This document shows positions 9,057 through 18,212 of a DNA stretch of 64,000 nt, in pieces. Both the position numbers and the translations under genes were made by a program. This DNA comes from Lentisphaera marina (GTDB lineage Bacteria > Verrucomicrobiota > Lentisphaeria > Lentisphaerales > Lentisphaeraceae): assembly GCF_028745505.1 (NCBI RefSeq), contig NZ_JAQZZL010000002.1, positions 248,001 through 312,000 on the forward strand, given 5' to 3'. Under the pieces are notes generated by a model. That model saw nothing but the letters and a program-made list of their open reading frames with translations, made no database searches and was not told the DNA's origin. How positions within the stretch are numbered: position 1 is the first letter of the stretch; each line of letters starts with the position of its first letter.

Positions 9057-10082
9057 TTACTCCGCGCTTTCGTCGTCTTTGGCGATCATTTCACGCATAG
9101 TTGTGTCGGCTTTGAGGTTCTCTAAGCGATAGTAATCAAGAATACCTAGGTTGCCATCGCGCATAGCTGCGGACATTGCAACCGGAACTTGAGCTTCAGC
9201 TTCGACAACTTTCGCTTGCATCTCTTGTACTTTTGCAATCATTTCTTGTTCGAGTGCTACGGCAGCGGCACGACGCATTTCAGCTTGAGCTTGGGCAACA
9301 CGCTTGTCGGCTTCAGCTTGGTCAGCTTGTAGACGAGCACCAATGTTTTCTCCGACGTCAATGTCGGCAATGTCAATTGATAAGATTTCAAAAGCAGTTC
9401 CGCTATCTAAGCCTTTGCTGAGTACGGTTTTTGAAATTGAGTCAGGATTCTCTAGTACCAGTTTGTGACTGGCTGCCGAACCGATTGTGGTCACAATACC
9501 TTCACCAACACGTGCAATAATTGTGTCTTCTACAGCGCCACCAATGAGTTTCTCAATGCTCGCTTTCACTGTGACACGAGCTTTGACTCGAAGTTGGATA
9601 CCGTCTTTGGCAACGGCGTCAATTGTGGTACGACCAAAGGCAGGGTCAGGACAGTCAATAACTTTTGGCATAACAGACATTTTTACAGCTTCGAAAACAT
9701 CGCGGCCTGCAAGGTCAATTGCACAAGCTTTTTTGTAGTCAATTTTAATGCCAGCATTATTAGCTGCGATCAGAGAATTGACAACATTTATGACGTCGCC
9801 ACCAGATAGGTAGTGAGTTTCCAATTTATCGACAGTGATTCCTTCAAGGTGTGCACGGCGTGATTGAATATAGGCCATGGTGATGAGTTTAGGATTGATA
9901 CTTCTTAATCTCATCATGACGAGATTCACTGGGCTGATGTAAGCGCCAGATGACCAGGCTTGTATATAGAGATTAAAGAATGAGAAGAGGAAAAAAGCTA
10001 AAACGAGTAAAACGAGTAGAGCTATAACAGACAAAGCTATAGTAATGGTATTGCTCGCGGCAAAAATGGTGTAGATATTCAT
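9057..10082 (-). CDS. floA: FloA, flotillin-like membrane scaffold protein
   Basis: About 341 aa. Seen: a hydrophobic N-terminal hairpin (about residues 15-40), the family signature around [19 protein letters not shown], a PHB/SPFH domain, then a long Ala/Glu/Gln-rich coiled coil (residues 240-310). Known: FloA (UPF0365/YqfA) organises functional membrane microdomains and affects protease and signalling-complex assembly. A GTG at 10088 also opens the frame, but AGGAG touches that GTG and is correctly spaced for the ATG at 10082, so I use 10082. Followed immediately by a small membrane protein gene. Confidence 0.92.
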   Translation of the reverse strand: MNIYTIFAASNTITIALSVIALLVLLVLAFFLFSFFNLYIQAWSSGAYISPVNLVMMRLRSINPKLITMAYIQSRRAHLEGITVDKLETHYLSGGDVINVVNSLIAANNAGIKIDYKKACAIDLAGRDVFEAVKMSVMPKVIDCPDPAFGRTTIDAVAKDGIQLRVKARVTVKASIEKLIGGAVEDTIIARVGEGIVTTIGSAASHKLVLENPDSISKTVLSKGLDSGTAFEILSIDIADIDVGENIGARLQADQAEADKRVAQAQAEMRRAAAVALEQEMIAKVQEMQAKVVEAEAQVPVAMSAAMRDGNLGILDYYRLENLKADTTMREMIAKDDESAE

Positions 10083-10217
10083 TGGCACTCCTGAAATTTA
10101 TGTAAGACTATTATATATAGTTTCTTGTAAAGCATCTAGGGGGGAAATTGAATCCCTAAACAAAATTCATTATTTTTTTATTTGTAATAAATGCTAGTAT
10201 TTTTTCATTAAAAATAA

Positions 10218-10250
10218 AAAGCATCATTTTTTTTTGTAAAATGATGCTTT
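10218..10250 (-). terminator. Rho-independent terminator downstream of ychF
   Basis: A perfect 13-bp stem (AAAGCATCATTTT pairing with AAAATGATGCTTT) with a 7-base loop lies 20 bases after the ychF stop. On the minus strand it is followed by a T-rich stretch (TTTATTTTTAATG). It separates ychF from floA. The near-symmetric A/T flanks mean it could act in both directions. Confidence 0.8.
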
Positions 10251-10269
10251 CTAAATTCTTGAAGTCAGT

Positions 10270-11373
10270 TTATTTTGTGTTTGTTAGAAAGAGGATGACA
10301 TCGCCATCTTGAACGAGGTAATCTTTACCTTCGACGCGAACTTTACCTGCTTCTTTAGCGCCTTGGCGACCACCGTGTTCAATAACATCATCAAAGGCGA
10401 TAACTTCTGCTCTAATAAATCCTTTTTCAAAATCAGTGTGAATGACCGCAGCAGCTTGTGGTGCTGGACAATTCATGGGGATAGTCCAAGCGCGAACTTC
10501 AATTTCACCGGCAGTTAAGTAGGTGCTCAAACCTAAAGTTTGGAAACTCTTGTGGATGAGTTTATCGAGACCTGATTCAGTAAGTCCCACATCAGTTAAA
10601 AATTCTGCAGCTTCTTCTTTGTCTAATTGAGCAATTTCTTGTTCAATTTGAGCACAGATAGTAACGACACCAGCGTTTTCCGCTGTTGCGTAATTACGCA
10701 CTTGTTGAACGTATTCGTTTTCCATTTCAGGAAGATCGTCTTCTGACACATTACAGCAATAGATCATCTCTTTCACAGTGATGAACATGTAGTGCTTGAT
10801 AAGCTTTTTTTCGTCATCGTTTAAGTCGACAGAGCGAATAGCTTTACCCTCATTGAGTGCTGGCTGAATTTTTTGGAGAACTTCAACTGTTTTTACAGCG
10901 TCTTTATCGCCACTGCGAACTTTTTTGCCGAGACGTTCAATATTGCGATTAACCTTTTCTAGGTCAGCAAGAGCGAGTTCGAGGTTGATAGTTTCGATAT
11001 CAGAAATGGGATCAACTTTTCCGTCGACGTGAACAACGTCATCGTTGTCAAAGCAGCGAACGACTTGTACGATGGCATCTGTATGTTGAATGTTTTCTAA
11101 GAACTGATTACCGCGACCCTCTCCAGAAGATGCTCCGCGAACAAGTCCAGCAATATCAACAAATTCGATAGTGGCATACTGGATTTTATTGGGCTTAACA
11201 ATTTCCGCCAGATCATCAACGCGCTTATCGGGTACGGGTACAATGCCCACGTTAGGTTCAATAGTACAAAAAGGGTAGTTGGCAGCTTCTGCGCCAGCAC
11301 GAGTAATCGCATTGAAAAGAGTTGATTTGCCGACATTTGGTAGTCCGACAATACCGCAAGCTAAATTAGACAT
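10270..11373 (-). CDS. ychF: YchF/OLA1 family ribosome-associated ATPase
   Basis: 367 aa, full family length. Seen: Walker [14 protein letters not shown] at residues 10-22, the switch motif [19 protein letters not shown], a coiled-coil insertion (about 130-200) and a C-terminal TGS domain (about 280-365) with the RAEVIAFDD region. Known: YchF is a universally conserved P-loop NTPase of the Obg branch that prefers ATP and binds ribosomes; it is linked to translation and oxidative-stress responses. It is monocistronic by appearance, with a strong terminator after the stop. Confidence 0.96.
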   Translation of the reverse strand: MSNLACGIVGLPNVGKSTLFNAITRAGAEAANYPFCTIEPNVGIVPVPDKRVDDLAEIVKPNKIQYATIEFVDIAGLVRGASSGEGRGNQFLENIQHTDAIVQVVRCFDNDDVVHVDGKVDPISDIETINLELALADLEKVNRNIERLGKKVRSGDKDAVKTVEVLQKIQPALNEGKAIRSVDLNDDEKKLIKHYMFITVKEMIYCCNVSEDDLPEMENEYVQQVRNYATAENAGVVTICAQIEQEIAQLDKEEAAEFLTDVGLTESGLDKLIHKSFQTLGLSTYLTAGEIEVRAWTIPMNCPAPQAAAVIHTDFEKGFIRAEVIAFDDVIEHGGRQGAKEAGKVRVEGKDYLVQDGDVILFLTNTK

Positions 11374-11470
11374 AGCAAGGTTCCTAAATTTAAATTCAAA
11401 AATGTTCTCCCTCTTAGTACTTTAAGAAAGTTTTTTTGCAATGATGGATAGGAAAAAAGACTTTTTGTAT

Positions 11471-12322
11471 TTACTGATTTGGAAGTAACTTTTTTCTTTC
11501 GAGTTCTTGGTATTGAGGCGTCTGCCTGTAGTAATACATTGCTTTTGGGAGATACTTTTTGATCTCGTCAATGCGACGATTATCTTCTGGGTGTGTGGAT
11601 AAAAATTCTGGTGGTTTTTTGCCTTTTCCGGCTTTCGACATGTCCTGCCAGAAAGTGATCGCACGCTCGGGATTGTAGCCAGCTTTGGCCATGAAAACGA
11701 GCCCCATATAATCCGCTTCGAGCTCTTGTGTACGTGAATTTGGTAAGGCAACTCCCACACTGGCTAAACCACCCGCACCGATGAGGATGGCTTTGCCAAT
11801 ATCGTCATCAACGGCATCGGAAGTCTCAAGGCCAATGGCGGCGGCCATCAAACCGCCGTTAATAAGCATCGCTTGACTCATGCGTTCATTACCGTGTTCA
11901 GCTACGGCGTGGGCAATCTCATGGCCCATAACGACTGCCATGCCATCATCATCTTTTGTGACGGGTAAAATGCCAGTGTAGAAAGCAATTTTCCCGCCGG
12001 GCATACACCATGCGTTAACCTGTTTATCGTCGATGAGATTAAATTCCCATTTGAAGTTGTTTTCCAGTCGATTTTCTTTTAAGTAATCATCCACGGCTTT
12101 GGAAATTCTTTTGCCGACGCGCTGCAGGCGTTCTTTTTCCTGTGCACTTTTCGAAATTTTGGATTCTTTCAAGACTTTTGCATACTGCTCTTCGGAAAGG
12201 TTGAGCATTTTGTCACTGGAATAAAGAACCATCTGGCTCCGTCCCGTCATGGGATTGGTTTGGCATGAGAAGTAAAATAAGCTTGAGCAAATTAGGAATG
12301 CAAATCTGAGTTTATTTTTCAT
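11471..12322 (-). CDS. M48-family zinc metalloprotease, lipoprotein
   Basis: 283 aa. Seen: a lipoprotein signal (hydrophobic residues 5-18, Cys at 20 in FYFSC), the zinc motif HEIAHAVAEH near residue 138, a downstream glutamate ligand in QELEADYMGL, and the NTHPED-like STHPEDNRRI motif near 250. This is the periplasmic LoiP/YcaL/BepA-like branch of M48 without transmembrane helices. Known: such enzymes remove misfolded outer-membrane or periplasmic proteins. The start overlaps the end of trmO by 11 bases, so the two are co-transcribed although functionally unrelated. The exact orthologue cannot be named. Confidence 0.88.
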   Translation of the reverse strand: MKNKLRFAFLICSSLFYFSCQTNPMTGRSQMVLYSSDKMLNLSEEQYAKVLKESKISKSAQEKERLQRVGKRISKAVDDYLKENRLENNFKWEFNLIDDKQVNAWCMPGGKIAFYTGILPVTKDDDGMAVVMGHEIAHAVAEHGNERMSQAMLINGGLMAAAIGLETSDAVDDDIGKAILIGAGGLASVGVALPNSRTQELEADYMGLVFMAKAGYNPERAITFWQDMSKAGKGKKPPEFLSTHPEDNRRIDEIKKYLPKAMYYYRQTPQYQELERKKLLPNQ

Positions 12323-13055
12323 TTTTAACCTTCAGTGGAGTTATTTTTGCGACGCGAATATGAGTTTCATTAATTGTTTCAAAAGATATATCAAAATCCC
12401 TGAACTGGAAAGTGTAAACCTTCCCTTCGTTTTTCTTTTGGTAGGCAGGACGAGGGTCTTGGCAGAGGATTTCTGTGAGCCCATCTTCAATTTGGTTTTT
12501 GTCTAAAATAGCTCGAGCCTGAGCCGAGTAAGAGACTTCGAGAATAGGCCAGTCTTCATCGGCCCAGCCAGCAGAACTTTCATCAATAGCATCTGCATAG
12601 GGTATGTAGGGTTTTATATCAATAACGGGTGTGCCATGAACTAAATCACAACCGTTGATCTCGATATGGATCTTATTTTTTTTGATAACAATGCCCTTGA
12701 GGGAGCAAGCAGAGATACTGATGGGATTGGGGCGATAGGGGGAACGAGTCGAGAAAACGCCTACTTTAGTATTACCGCCTAATCGAGGAGGACGTACCAA
12801 TGATCGCGCTTTCATGTCTTTGTTTTTATGGAACCAAGCGAGTATCCACAAGTGAGAGCAGTTTTCAAGACCTGTTATCGCTTCGCGATTAAAGGCTGAG
12901 TTTTCTAGGATAATGCTACTGACCACAGAAGGACAGAGTCCCGGCTGACGCGGGGTGCCAAACTTTTCTTTGAGATCGCTATTGATAAAACCTATGGCTT
13001 CTATAGAAAAGCTAGGTTCTTCCGGCGATGGCGTGGATGATGTGTCTAGTGACAT
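12312..13055 (-). CDS. trmO: TrmO, tRNA N6-threonylcarbamoyladenosine methyltransferase
   Basis: 247 aa. Seen: the TsaA/YaeB beta-barrel signature (AIGFINSDLKEKFGTPRQPGL near residues 20-40, GLENCSHLWILAWFH, RPPRLGG, and FSTRSPYRPNPI around residue 110), and a C-terminal domain with DPRPAYQKK. Known: TrmO uses S-adenosylmethionine to methylate t6A37 in certain tRNAs. The window also contains tsaC (27325), which makes the t6A precursor, but the two are far apart. The gene overlaps its upstream neighbour by 44 bases in a different frame. Confidence 0.92.
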   Translation of the reverse strand: MSLDTSSTPSPEEPSFSIEAIGFINSDLKEKFGTPRQPGLCPSVVSSIILENSAFNREAITGLENCSHLWILAWFHKNKDMKARSLVRPPRLGGNTKVGVFSTRSPYRPNPISISACSLKGIVIKKNKIHIEINGCDLVHGTPVIDIKPYIPYADAIDESSAGWADEDWPILEVSYSAQARAILDKNQIEDGLTEILCQDPRPAYQKKNEGKVYTFQFRDFDISFETINETHIRVAKITPLKVKNEK

Positions 13056-13950
13056 TCGGGTACTTCATAACTTTATGATTAACAATCTGGTAACCGATTG
13101 CCTCCATTTGTGGACGTAAATCGGTTGATGAGAAAAATACACTCTGATAAACAAGTGGAAAGAGCAAACTTAAATTTTGCAGTTCATCTTCTTCATCTCT
13201 TGTACAAGAAAATCCATAGGGGAAGTCAATGACGGCTGAATCATGCTTGCTAGTCCAATCTTTTAGTTCTTTGTTGTGGACTTCAGCGCTGTAATTGAAG
13301 TGCTTTAAGTTTTCGCTAGTCATAGAAATGGCTTGCGCTGATCGATCAATAGCGGTGGTCTTAAGCCCTGAGTAACAAGCTTCTAGGGTGAGGCTGCCTG
13401 ATCCGCAGCCACAATCTAAGAATTCTGGGCCAGCACTTTTAAGGATGTTAATGGCAACGCGAGCACTGATTGAATTAAGAGCAGATGAAAAGGTCGCAGG
13501 TTTTTTACTATGTTCGAACATGCGGTTCAATTTCTCGGTGAAAATTTTGACAAAATACCAATTCTCGTGATCGCGGCAAATAGCGTAGCGCTCTTTGGGT
13601 TGGCTTAAATTAAAGGTGCCTTCTATGTATTCTAGGACTTCGAAAAGAACATCTTTTTTGATTTTTGGGTGCTTACCTGCAGAGGGGGTTTCGATGCGGG
13701 CATCGCAAACTTGAACCTGGGCATTTTTGAGTGCCTCGAGGTAAGCCTCGAAATTACTTTCTTGGATAATGATCTCTCCACCCCAATCGAAGAAAGCCGA
13801 ATCGCTGATGTCGACTTGTTCATTGCTGAAAACGAAGCGTTGATCGCTGGAGATTTCAAAGCCAAAAAAGCTTTGGCTTTCCAATTCAGCGAGAGGTAAA
13901 TAGAACTCTTGAAGTTTGAGGAAATAGATGTTTTTGGCAGGGCTAGTCAT
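13012..13950 (-). CDS. Trm11-like SAM-dependent RNA methyltransferase
   Basis: 312 aa. Seen: a poorly conserved N-terminal half (to about residue 120), a family-like LNRMFEHSKKPATFSSALN segment, the SAM-binding motif FLDCGCGSGSLTLEA near residue 186, acidic motif AIDRS, and a catalytic motif DFPYGFS near 243. Known: Trm11/TrmN-type enzymes carry (D/N)PPYG; here the second position is Phe, a conservative oddity. Likely makes N2-methylguanosine in tRNA or a related base. It overlaps trmO downstream, and the pairing of two RNA-modification genes supports a translation role. Confidence 0.7.
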   Translation of the reverse strand: MTSPAKNIYFLKLQEFYLPLAELESQSFFGFEISSDQRFVFSNEQVDISDSAFFDWGGEIIIQESNFEAYLEALKNAQVQVCDARIETPSAGKHPKIKKDVLFEVLEYIEGTFNLSQPKERYAICRDHENWYFVKIFTEKLNRMFEHSKKPATFSSALNSISARVAINILKSAGPEFLDCGCGSGSLTLEACYSGLKTTAIDRSAQAISMTSENLKHFNYSAEVHNKELKDWTSKHDSAVIDFPYGFSCTRDEEDELQNLSLLFPLVYQSVFFSSTDLRPQMEAIGYQIVNHKVMKYPNVTRHIIHAIAGRT

Positions 13951-14025
13951 AAGGCTTTGTGTTTTATATCAAAAAGTCACAATGACCTAGCTCTTAAAAT
14001 TTTCTAGCTCTGCTGTAATTAGGCT

Positions 14026-16248
14026 CTACCAAATTCTAAATAGGTCTTGGCGATCTACCCATATTTTGCTCGTCTCGTTTTTGACAAGTATTCGCTGCGA
14101 ACTAAACGCTAGTGCCTCGTACATGGCTAGTTTAGGAAGTGATCTTTCGCTACTCTTGCTATTGACCTGTGCATAGGCTTTGACGTCTTTATTAATGACA
14201 AGATACTGATGACTATGCCAATAAGTTCGCTTCAGTTGATAGGAATAAATAGTGCTGAGTAAAGCAACGAATAAAAGTGTAAAAGTGATAGCTTTTGGAC
14301 ATTTGCGAAAAACGCAAAGTATCGTGAAAGCTATGATCCACAAAGTAATGGCAATGGACCATAGTTCATCAGGACGAAGAAGAGGAGGTGAGGTCACTTT
14401 GATTTTGAGCGTTTTACAAAGTGCTTGCTCTAATGCTTTATGTTTTTCTAAGCGAGGAGCCATTCGTGAGAGTTTTTGGCAATATGCATAAGCTAAAGCG
14501 TACTGTTTTTCTTCCTTGAGTGCAAAAGCGGCGTTTAAAGTGTGTTGGATACTTTCTGGTTCGCTTTCAAGTAACTGGATATATTCTTGACTCATTTTTA
14601 AGTTTTGGTCTTGAGCTTGATTGCTTAAAGAGAAAGAGAAGATGAAAAGAAAGCTGAGGCCTTTGAGAGCGCGACTGAGGTTTTTGCCGCTGATCTTCTT
14701 GCTACTATCAGCCTGAAAGCGTTGGTTTTCATAATCTAATAAAATCTTTTGTAGATCATTCTTAGAGATCTTCTCTATGAGTTGTGAGTTACTATCACCT
14801 AAGGGAAGTGAATAGATTTTCTTGAGAAGTGGGATGAGGTGATCTTTGTAGATCATTTGAGTTTTTTCGGGGGAAGCTTTTTTTAGGAGTCGTCGAATTT
14901 GGCGGATTTTCTTTTGGTTTTGCGCACGAGGACTCAGTTGGATGTGTGTATAGCTTTTGAGGAAATAGGCTAAGCTCAATAAGCTTGCTAGGACAAAGAG
15001 AATGGGGTGCAGATTGCTAACTAGTGGAAGTTTAACTTCCTTATCGAGTAGCACTTCTTTTGGGGCGCTTTCTTTGTCCTTAGTATTCCTTGGTCTTATG
15101 GGAGGAGCTTTTTTTTCTGTAAACTTATTACCGATGAATTTGATGGCAGGTAACTCAGCTTTGTGGATGTCGTATTGCTCTTTTATAGGGTTGAAAGTAG
15201 CAAATTTAATTTCTGGGATTTTTACATCGCTACCAAGAGCGGCGAGTACAAAAGTTTTTGTCGCCGATAAGTTGTCGAGTGATTCATCTTTAATTTTGCG
15301 ATCTTCGCTCAAAAGGCGAAAATATTTAAAGCTTTGTTGGCTTATGTTGAAGCGCTCAGGGTCGCCATCATTGCCCCTAAAAGTGAACTTCAAGGTGAAG
15401 GGAGTTCCCACTTTACTTTCTTTTTTGTCTAAAGAAGTACTCAATTTCCACTCACCAACCAAGCTGGTATTGATGGAGTCTAGTGGTGCAGGAGGCAAAG
15501 GCTTAATTTTGATCTTTGCTAACTTACTTTGGCGCTGGAGCACGACGGCACGATTGGCTCCAGGGGTGCCCGAGCGCTTGATGAGTCGGATATTATGATC
15601 AACTGTTAGATCGTATTCACCATTAATCAGTGAGCTGGCCACATAACTTAAGCTGATGCGATGAAATGTCTTTCCTTTGATCTCTACTTCTTTTTGTTCA
15701 ACATCTTCAATGTGTTGGTTATGAGTACTACGGTTGGCAAAACTACGAAATTTCAGCCCTTTTGAGCTGAGTTCAGGTGTGATAAAGTCCCCTTGAGAGG
15801 CGTAGTTTGTATCAATATAAATGTCCACTTTAATGCGAAAGTGCTGGCCGGGATAGAGTGATTCACTCTCTTTATCAATGTTCGTTTTGATGAAGTAAGC
15901 TTCGTCATAAGGGCTGGCTTCGACTTTAAAATCTATTGCGGGAATGGTATGACTTCCAAGCTTAAATGAAGGGATGATAAACTTACCAGTTTTGAGGACT
16001 TTGAAAGGTACTCGAAGGCTACTGGAATCTGAGCGTCTACCATTGATGATTTGTGTCTGCCTTGAAATAGAAGGACTTCCCCATAGTAAGCCATCGAGTT
16101 TAGGGAGAGTGGGAGTCCCTAAATCTTCATTACTATTGATATAAAGTTGGCCCAGTTCATCAGTATTATTAGGTAGGGTGTACTGATGGCGAATCTCTGC
16201 CGAGAGAAGACAGGTGAAAAAGACTAAGATTAAAGTGAGTGCTTTCAT
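14026..16248 (-). CDS. BatD-BatE-like fusion protein
   Basis: 740 aa. Seen: a signal peptide (residues 1-17), a long beta-rich BatD-like extracytoplasmic region to about 400, a transmembrane helix near 412-430, a cytoplasmic Lys-rich stretch, a second hydrophobic segment near 535-550, a TPR-like helical region (about 555-615), two more helices (about 628-648 and 655-675) and a C-terminal SH3-like tail ending RQDLFRIW. Known: BatD and BatE are usually separate genes of the Bacteroides aerotolerance operon; the arrangement here reads as BatD fused to BatE. Last gene of the operon, two bases after the BatB/C stop. Exact biochemical role is unknown even in the family. Confidence 0.75.
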   Translation of the reverse strand: MKALTLILVFFTCLLSAEIRHQYTLPNNTDELGQLYINSNEDLGTPTLPKLDGLLWGSPSISRQTQIINGRRSDSSSLRVPFKVLKTGKFIIPSFKLGSHTIPAIDFKVEASPYDEAYFIKTNIDKESESLYPGQHFRIKVDIYIDTNYASQGDFITPELSSKGLKFRSFANRSTHNQHIEDVEQKEVEIKGKTFHRISLSYVASSLINGEYDLTVDHNIRLIKRSGTPGANRAVVLQRQSKLAKIKIKPLPPAPLDSINTSLVGEWKLSTSLDKKESKVGTPFTLKFTFRGNDGDPERFNISQQSFKYFRLLSEDRKIKDESLDNLSATKTFVLAALGSDVKIPEIKFATFNPIKEQYDIHKAELPAIKFIGNKFTEKKAPPIRPRNTKDKESAPKEVLLDKEVKLPLVSNLHPILFVLASLLSLAYFLKSYTHIQLSPRAQNQKKIRQIRRLLKKASPEKTQMIYKDHLIPLLKKIYSLPLGDSNSQLIEKISKNDLQKILLDYENQRFQADSSKKISGKNLSRALKGLSFLFIFSFSLSNQAQDQNLKMSQEYIQLLESEPESIQHTLNAAFALKEEKQYALAYAYCQKLSRMAPRLEKHKALEQALCKTLKIKVTSPPLLRPDELWSIAITLWIIAFTILCVFRKCPKAITFTLLFVALLSTIYSYQLKRTYWHSHQYLVINKDVKAYAQVNSKSSERSLPKLAMYEALAFSSQRILVKNETSKIWVDRQDLFRIW

Positions 16249-16250
16249 TC

Positions 16251-18212
16251 TTACTTGTCCTGTTCTGGATTAAAGTATTGCCTTTTATTGCGCTGTTCGC
16301 GATTGCGGCGTATGAGGTCACGTAATTGTTGCTGACGTTTGAGCTCGTCTTGGAAAGCAGCGTTGGCTTCATCCTGCGTCATTTTTGCGGGCTGTTCTTG
16401 CTTTTGTTTACTTTGCTCTTTGTCATTAGCGCCTTGTTCGTTAGGGTCAACTTTTTGATCTTTATTCTGCTGATCTTTATTCTGCTGATCTTTATTCTGC
16501 TGATCTTTATTCTGCTGATCTTTATTCTGCTGATCTTTATTCTGCTGATCTTTATTCTGCTGATCTTTATTCTGCTGATCTTTATTCTGCTGATCTTTAT
16601 TCTGCTGATCTTTATTCTGCTGATCTTTATTCTGCTGATCTTTATTCTGCTGATCTTTATTCTGCTGATCTTTATTCTGCTGATCTTTATTCTGCTGATC
16701 TTTATTCTGCTGATCTTTATTCTGCTGATCTAGTTTTTGCTTTTGTTGGATAGCTAGGTCTAAATTCTCCTGTACTTGAGAGCTGTCTGGGTATTGTGAG
16801 ATTAGGTCGATGTAATCATCGATGACCTTTTCTAATGCTTGACTTTGTTGTGCGGGTTCGCCTTGCATAGCCTTGCGGTGACGAAAAGCAAGCAGGTTTG
16901 CGGTAGCCGCTAAGTGGAGTTCGGGGTGTTTTGCCGCACTTTGGTAATGCTTTTCAACATGTTCAGCAATAATGTTAGGGTGCTCTTGGAATTGCTCTTC
17001 TATTTTTAGGGCGCGCTTATAGGATTGGAGTTCAATGATGGGGTCTTGGATTTCTGTTTCAAGTCTAAGGATTTCTTGCTTTATCGCTTCTGGATCCACT
17101 TGTGGTGCTGGAGTGGGAGCAATTTGCGGGAGCTGGGCTTGCGCATCAAGGTTCATGTTGAAACTAAAGAAGATAATGAACAGCAGCAGTTTTCCTGATT
17201 CAGAGGCGTTTTTGGTTTCAGATAAACAAAGACGAATGCAAAGCAGTAAAATGGCTAGGGGAAGGAAAAAGAAGTAGAGTTCTTCACGAACTTTAACTTG
17301 CTCTTTTTTGCTTTCGTCAAATTCGAGTTCTCTAATGAGGCTTTCAATCGTGCTGTGACCGGATTCAAGAGGAGCTTCTGGATCCCAAGGGATATAAGTC
17401 CCCCCAGTTTCATCTGCGATTTGTTTAAGAGTGCTCGTGTCACTTAGGCTCATGACATAATTGCCTTTTGAATTGCGAATGGGATGGCCCTTTTCATCGA
17501 GTACTAAACCTTTACGATCGGGATCACCGAGGCCAATGACATTGACAGGGATCTTTTTCTTTTGAAGTGCATCTAAGGATTCGCGCCATTTATCGCCATC
17601 AGTTTCACCATCACTCAAGAGGACGACGACTCGACTGTCGCGTTCATTTTCTTTGAACTGCTTTTGCGCATGGTCTAAGGCTGCAGCTATGTTAGTTCCA
17701 CCACCTGGAAGTAAAGAGCTATTGAGATCAGAGAGGTAGAGTAAAACCATTTCGGGATCAGACGTCAAAGGGCATTCGATATTGGCAATCTTCGAGAAAG
17801 TGATTAAGCCAAAGCGATCGCCAGGTATGTCGTTCATTAATTTTTTGGCCCACCATTTGGAATACTCTAAACGGCTTTGTTCATTCATGTCTTTTACGTT
17901 CATACTCTTAGAGATATCCACTAAAAATAAAATTGATCGGCTTGAGCTCTCTTTTTCTTGAGCAACTTCTTTACCTTGGGGGCGAAGTAGGCAAAAGCAT
18001 AAAATGGCCGTGCTTAGCAATAACAAGACATAGCGAATGCGGCGACGAGACTGTGATAAAAGACTCATTTTAACTAAATCAAAACCATAGTCTTTTTTCA
18101 GGAGCTTAATGACTTTGCGGCGGTGACTATTACCAAAAATTAAACATAGCAATACAAAAACTAAAATGGCAATTAAATAAGTGGATAGCTCAAGGTTTTT
18201 AAAGTGGATCAT
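16251..18212 (-). CDS. BatB-BatC-like fusion: von Willebrand factor A domain plus TPR and DQQNK repeats
   Basis: About 653 aa from the ATG at 18212, chosen because it overlaps the batA stop as TAATG; an upstream frame extension to 18281 is not supported. Seen: two N-terminal helices flanking a Lys/Arg-rich loop, a VWA domain with MIDAS motif DISKSMN and Thr in CPLTSD, a transmembrane helix near residue 310, a secretion-like segment, a TPR-like region, then 18 exact DQQNK repeats and a basic Gln/Arg-rich tail. Known: BatB carries the VWA domain and BatC the TPR; here they are one polypeptide. The repeat tract is likely disordered or coiled coil. Confidence 0.78.
   Translation of the reverse strand: MIHFKNLELSTYLIAILVFVLLCLIFGNSHRRKVIKLLKKDYGFDLVKMSLLSQSRRRIRYVLLLLSTAILCFCLLRPQGKEVAQEKESSSRSILFLVDISKSMNVKDMNEQSRLEYSKWWAKKLMNDIPGDRFGLITFSKIANIECPLTSDPEMVLLYLSDLNSSLLPGGGTNIAAALDHAQKQFKENERDSRVVVLLSDGETDGDKWRESLDALQKKKIPVNVIGLGDPDRKGLVLDEKGHPIRNSKGNYVMSLSDTSTLKQIADETGGTYIPWDPEAPLESGHSTIESLIRELEFDESKKEQVKVREELYFFFLPLAILLLCIRLCLSETKNASESGKLLLFIIFFSFNMNLDAQAQLPQIAPTPAPQVDPEAIKQEILRLETEIQDPIIELQSYKRALKIEEQFQEHPNIIAEHVEKHYQSAAKHPELHLAATANLLAFRHRKAMQGEPAQQSQALEKVIDDYIDLISQYPDSSQVQENLDLAIQQKQKLDQQNKDQQNKDQQNKDQQNKDQQNKDQQNKDQQNKDQQNKDQQNKDQQNKDQQNKDQQNKDQQNKDQQNKDQQNKDQQNKDQQNKDQQNKDQKVDPNEQGANDKEQSKQKQEQPAKMTQDEANAAFQDELKRQQQLRDLIRRNREQRNKRQYFNPEQDK
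16461..16730 (-). repeat. 18 perfect tandem copies of a 15-bp unit inside the BatB/C gene
   Basis: On the plus strand the unit is TTTATTCTGCTGATC, repeated 18 times without a single mismatch (270 bases). In the gene's frame each copy encodes DQQNK. The period is a multiple of three, so copy-number change keeps the frame. Absence of synonymous differences points to recent expansion or homogenisation. Confidence 0.97.

Noticed and set aside
15002..15598. 198-codon plus-strand ORF opposite the BatD/E gene
   Set aside because: Ser/Leu-rich antisense shadow with no start context; the minus frame is conserved and in operon.
16326..16733. 135-codon plus-strand frame of LLIFI repeats resembling a membrane protein
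   Set aside because: It is the antisense reading of the 15-bp repeat in the BatB/C gene; the minus frame has the VWA domain and operon context.
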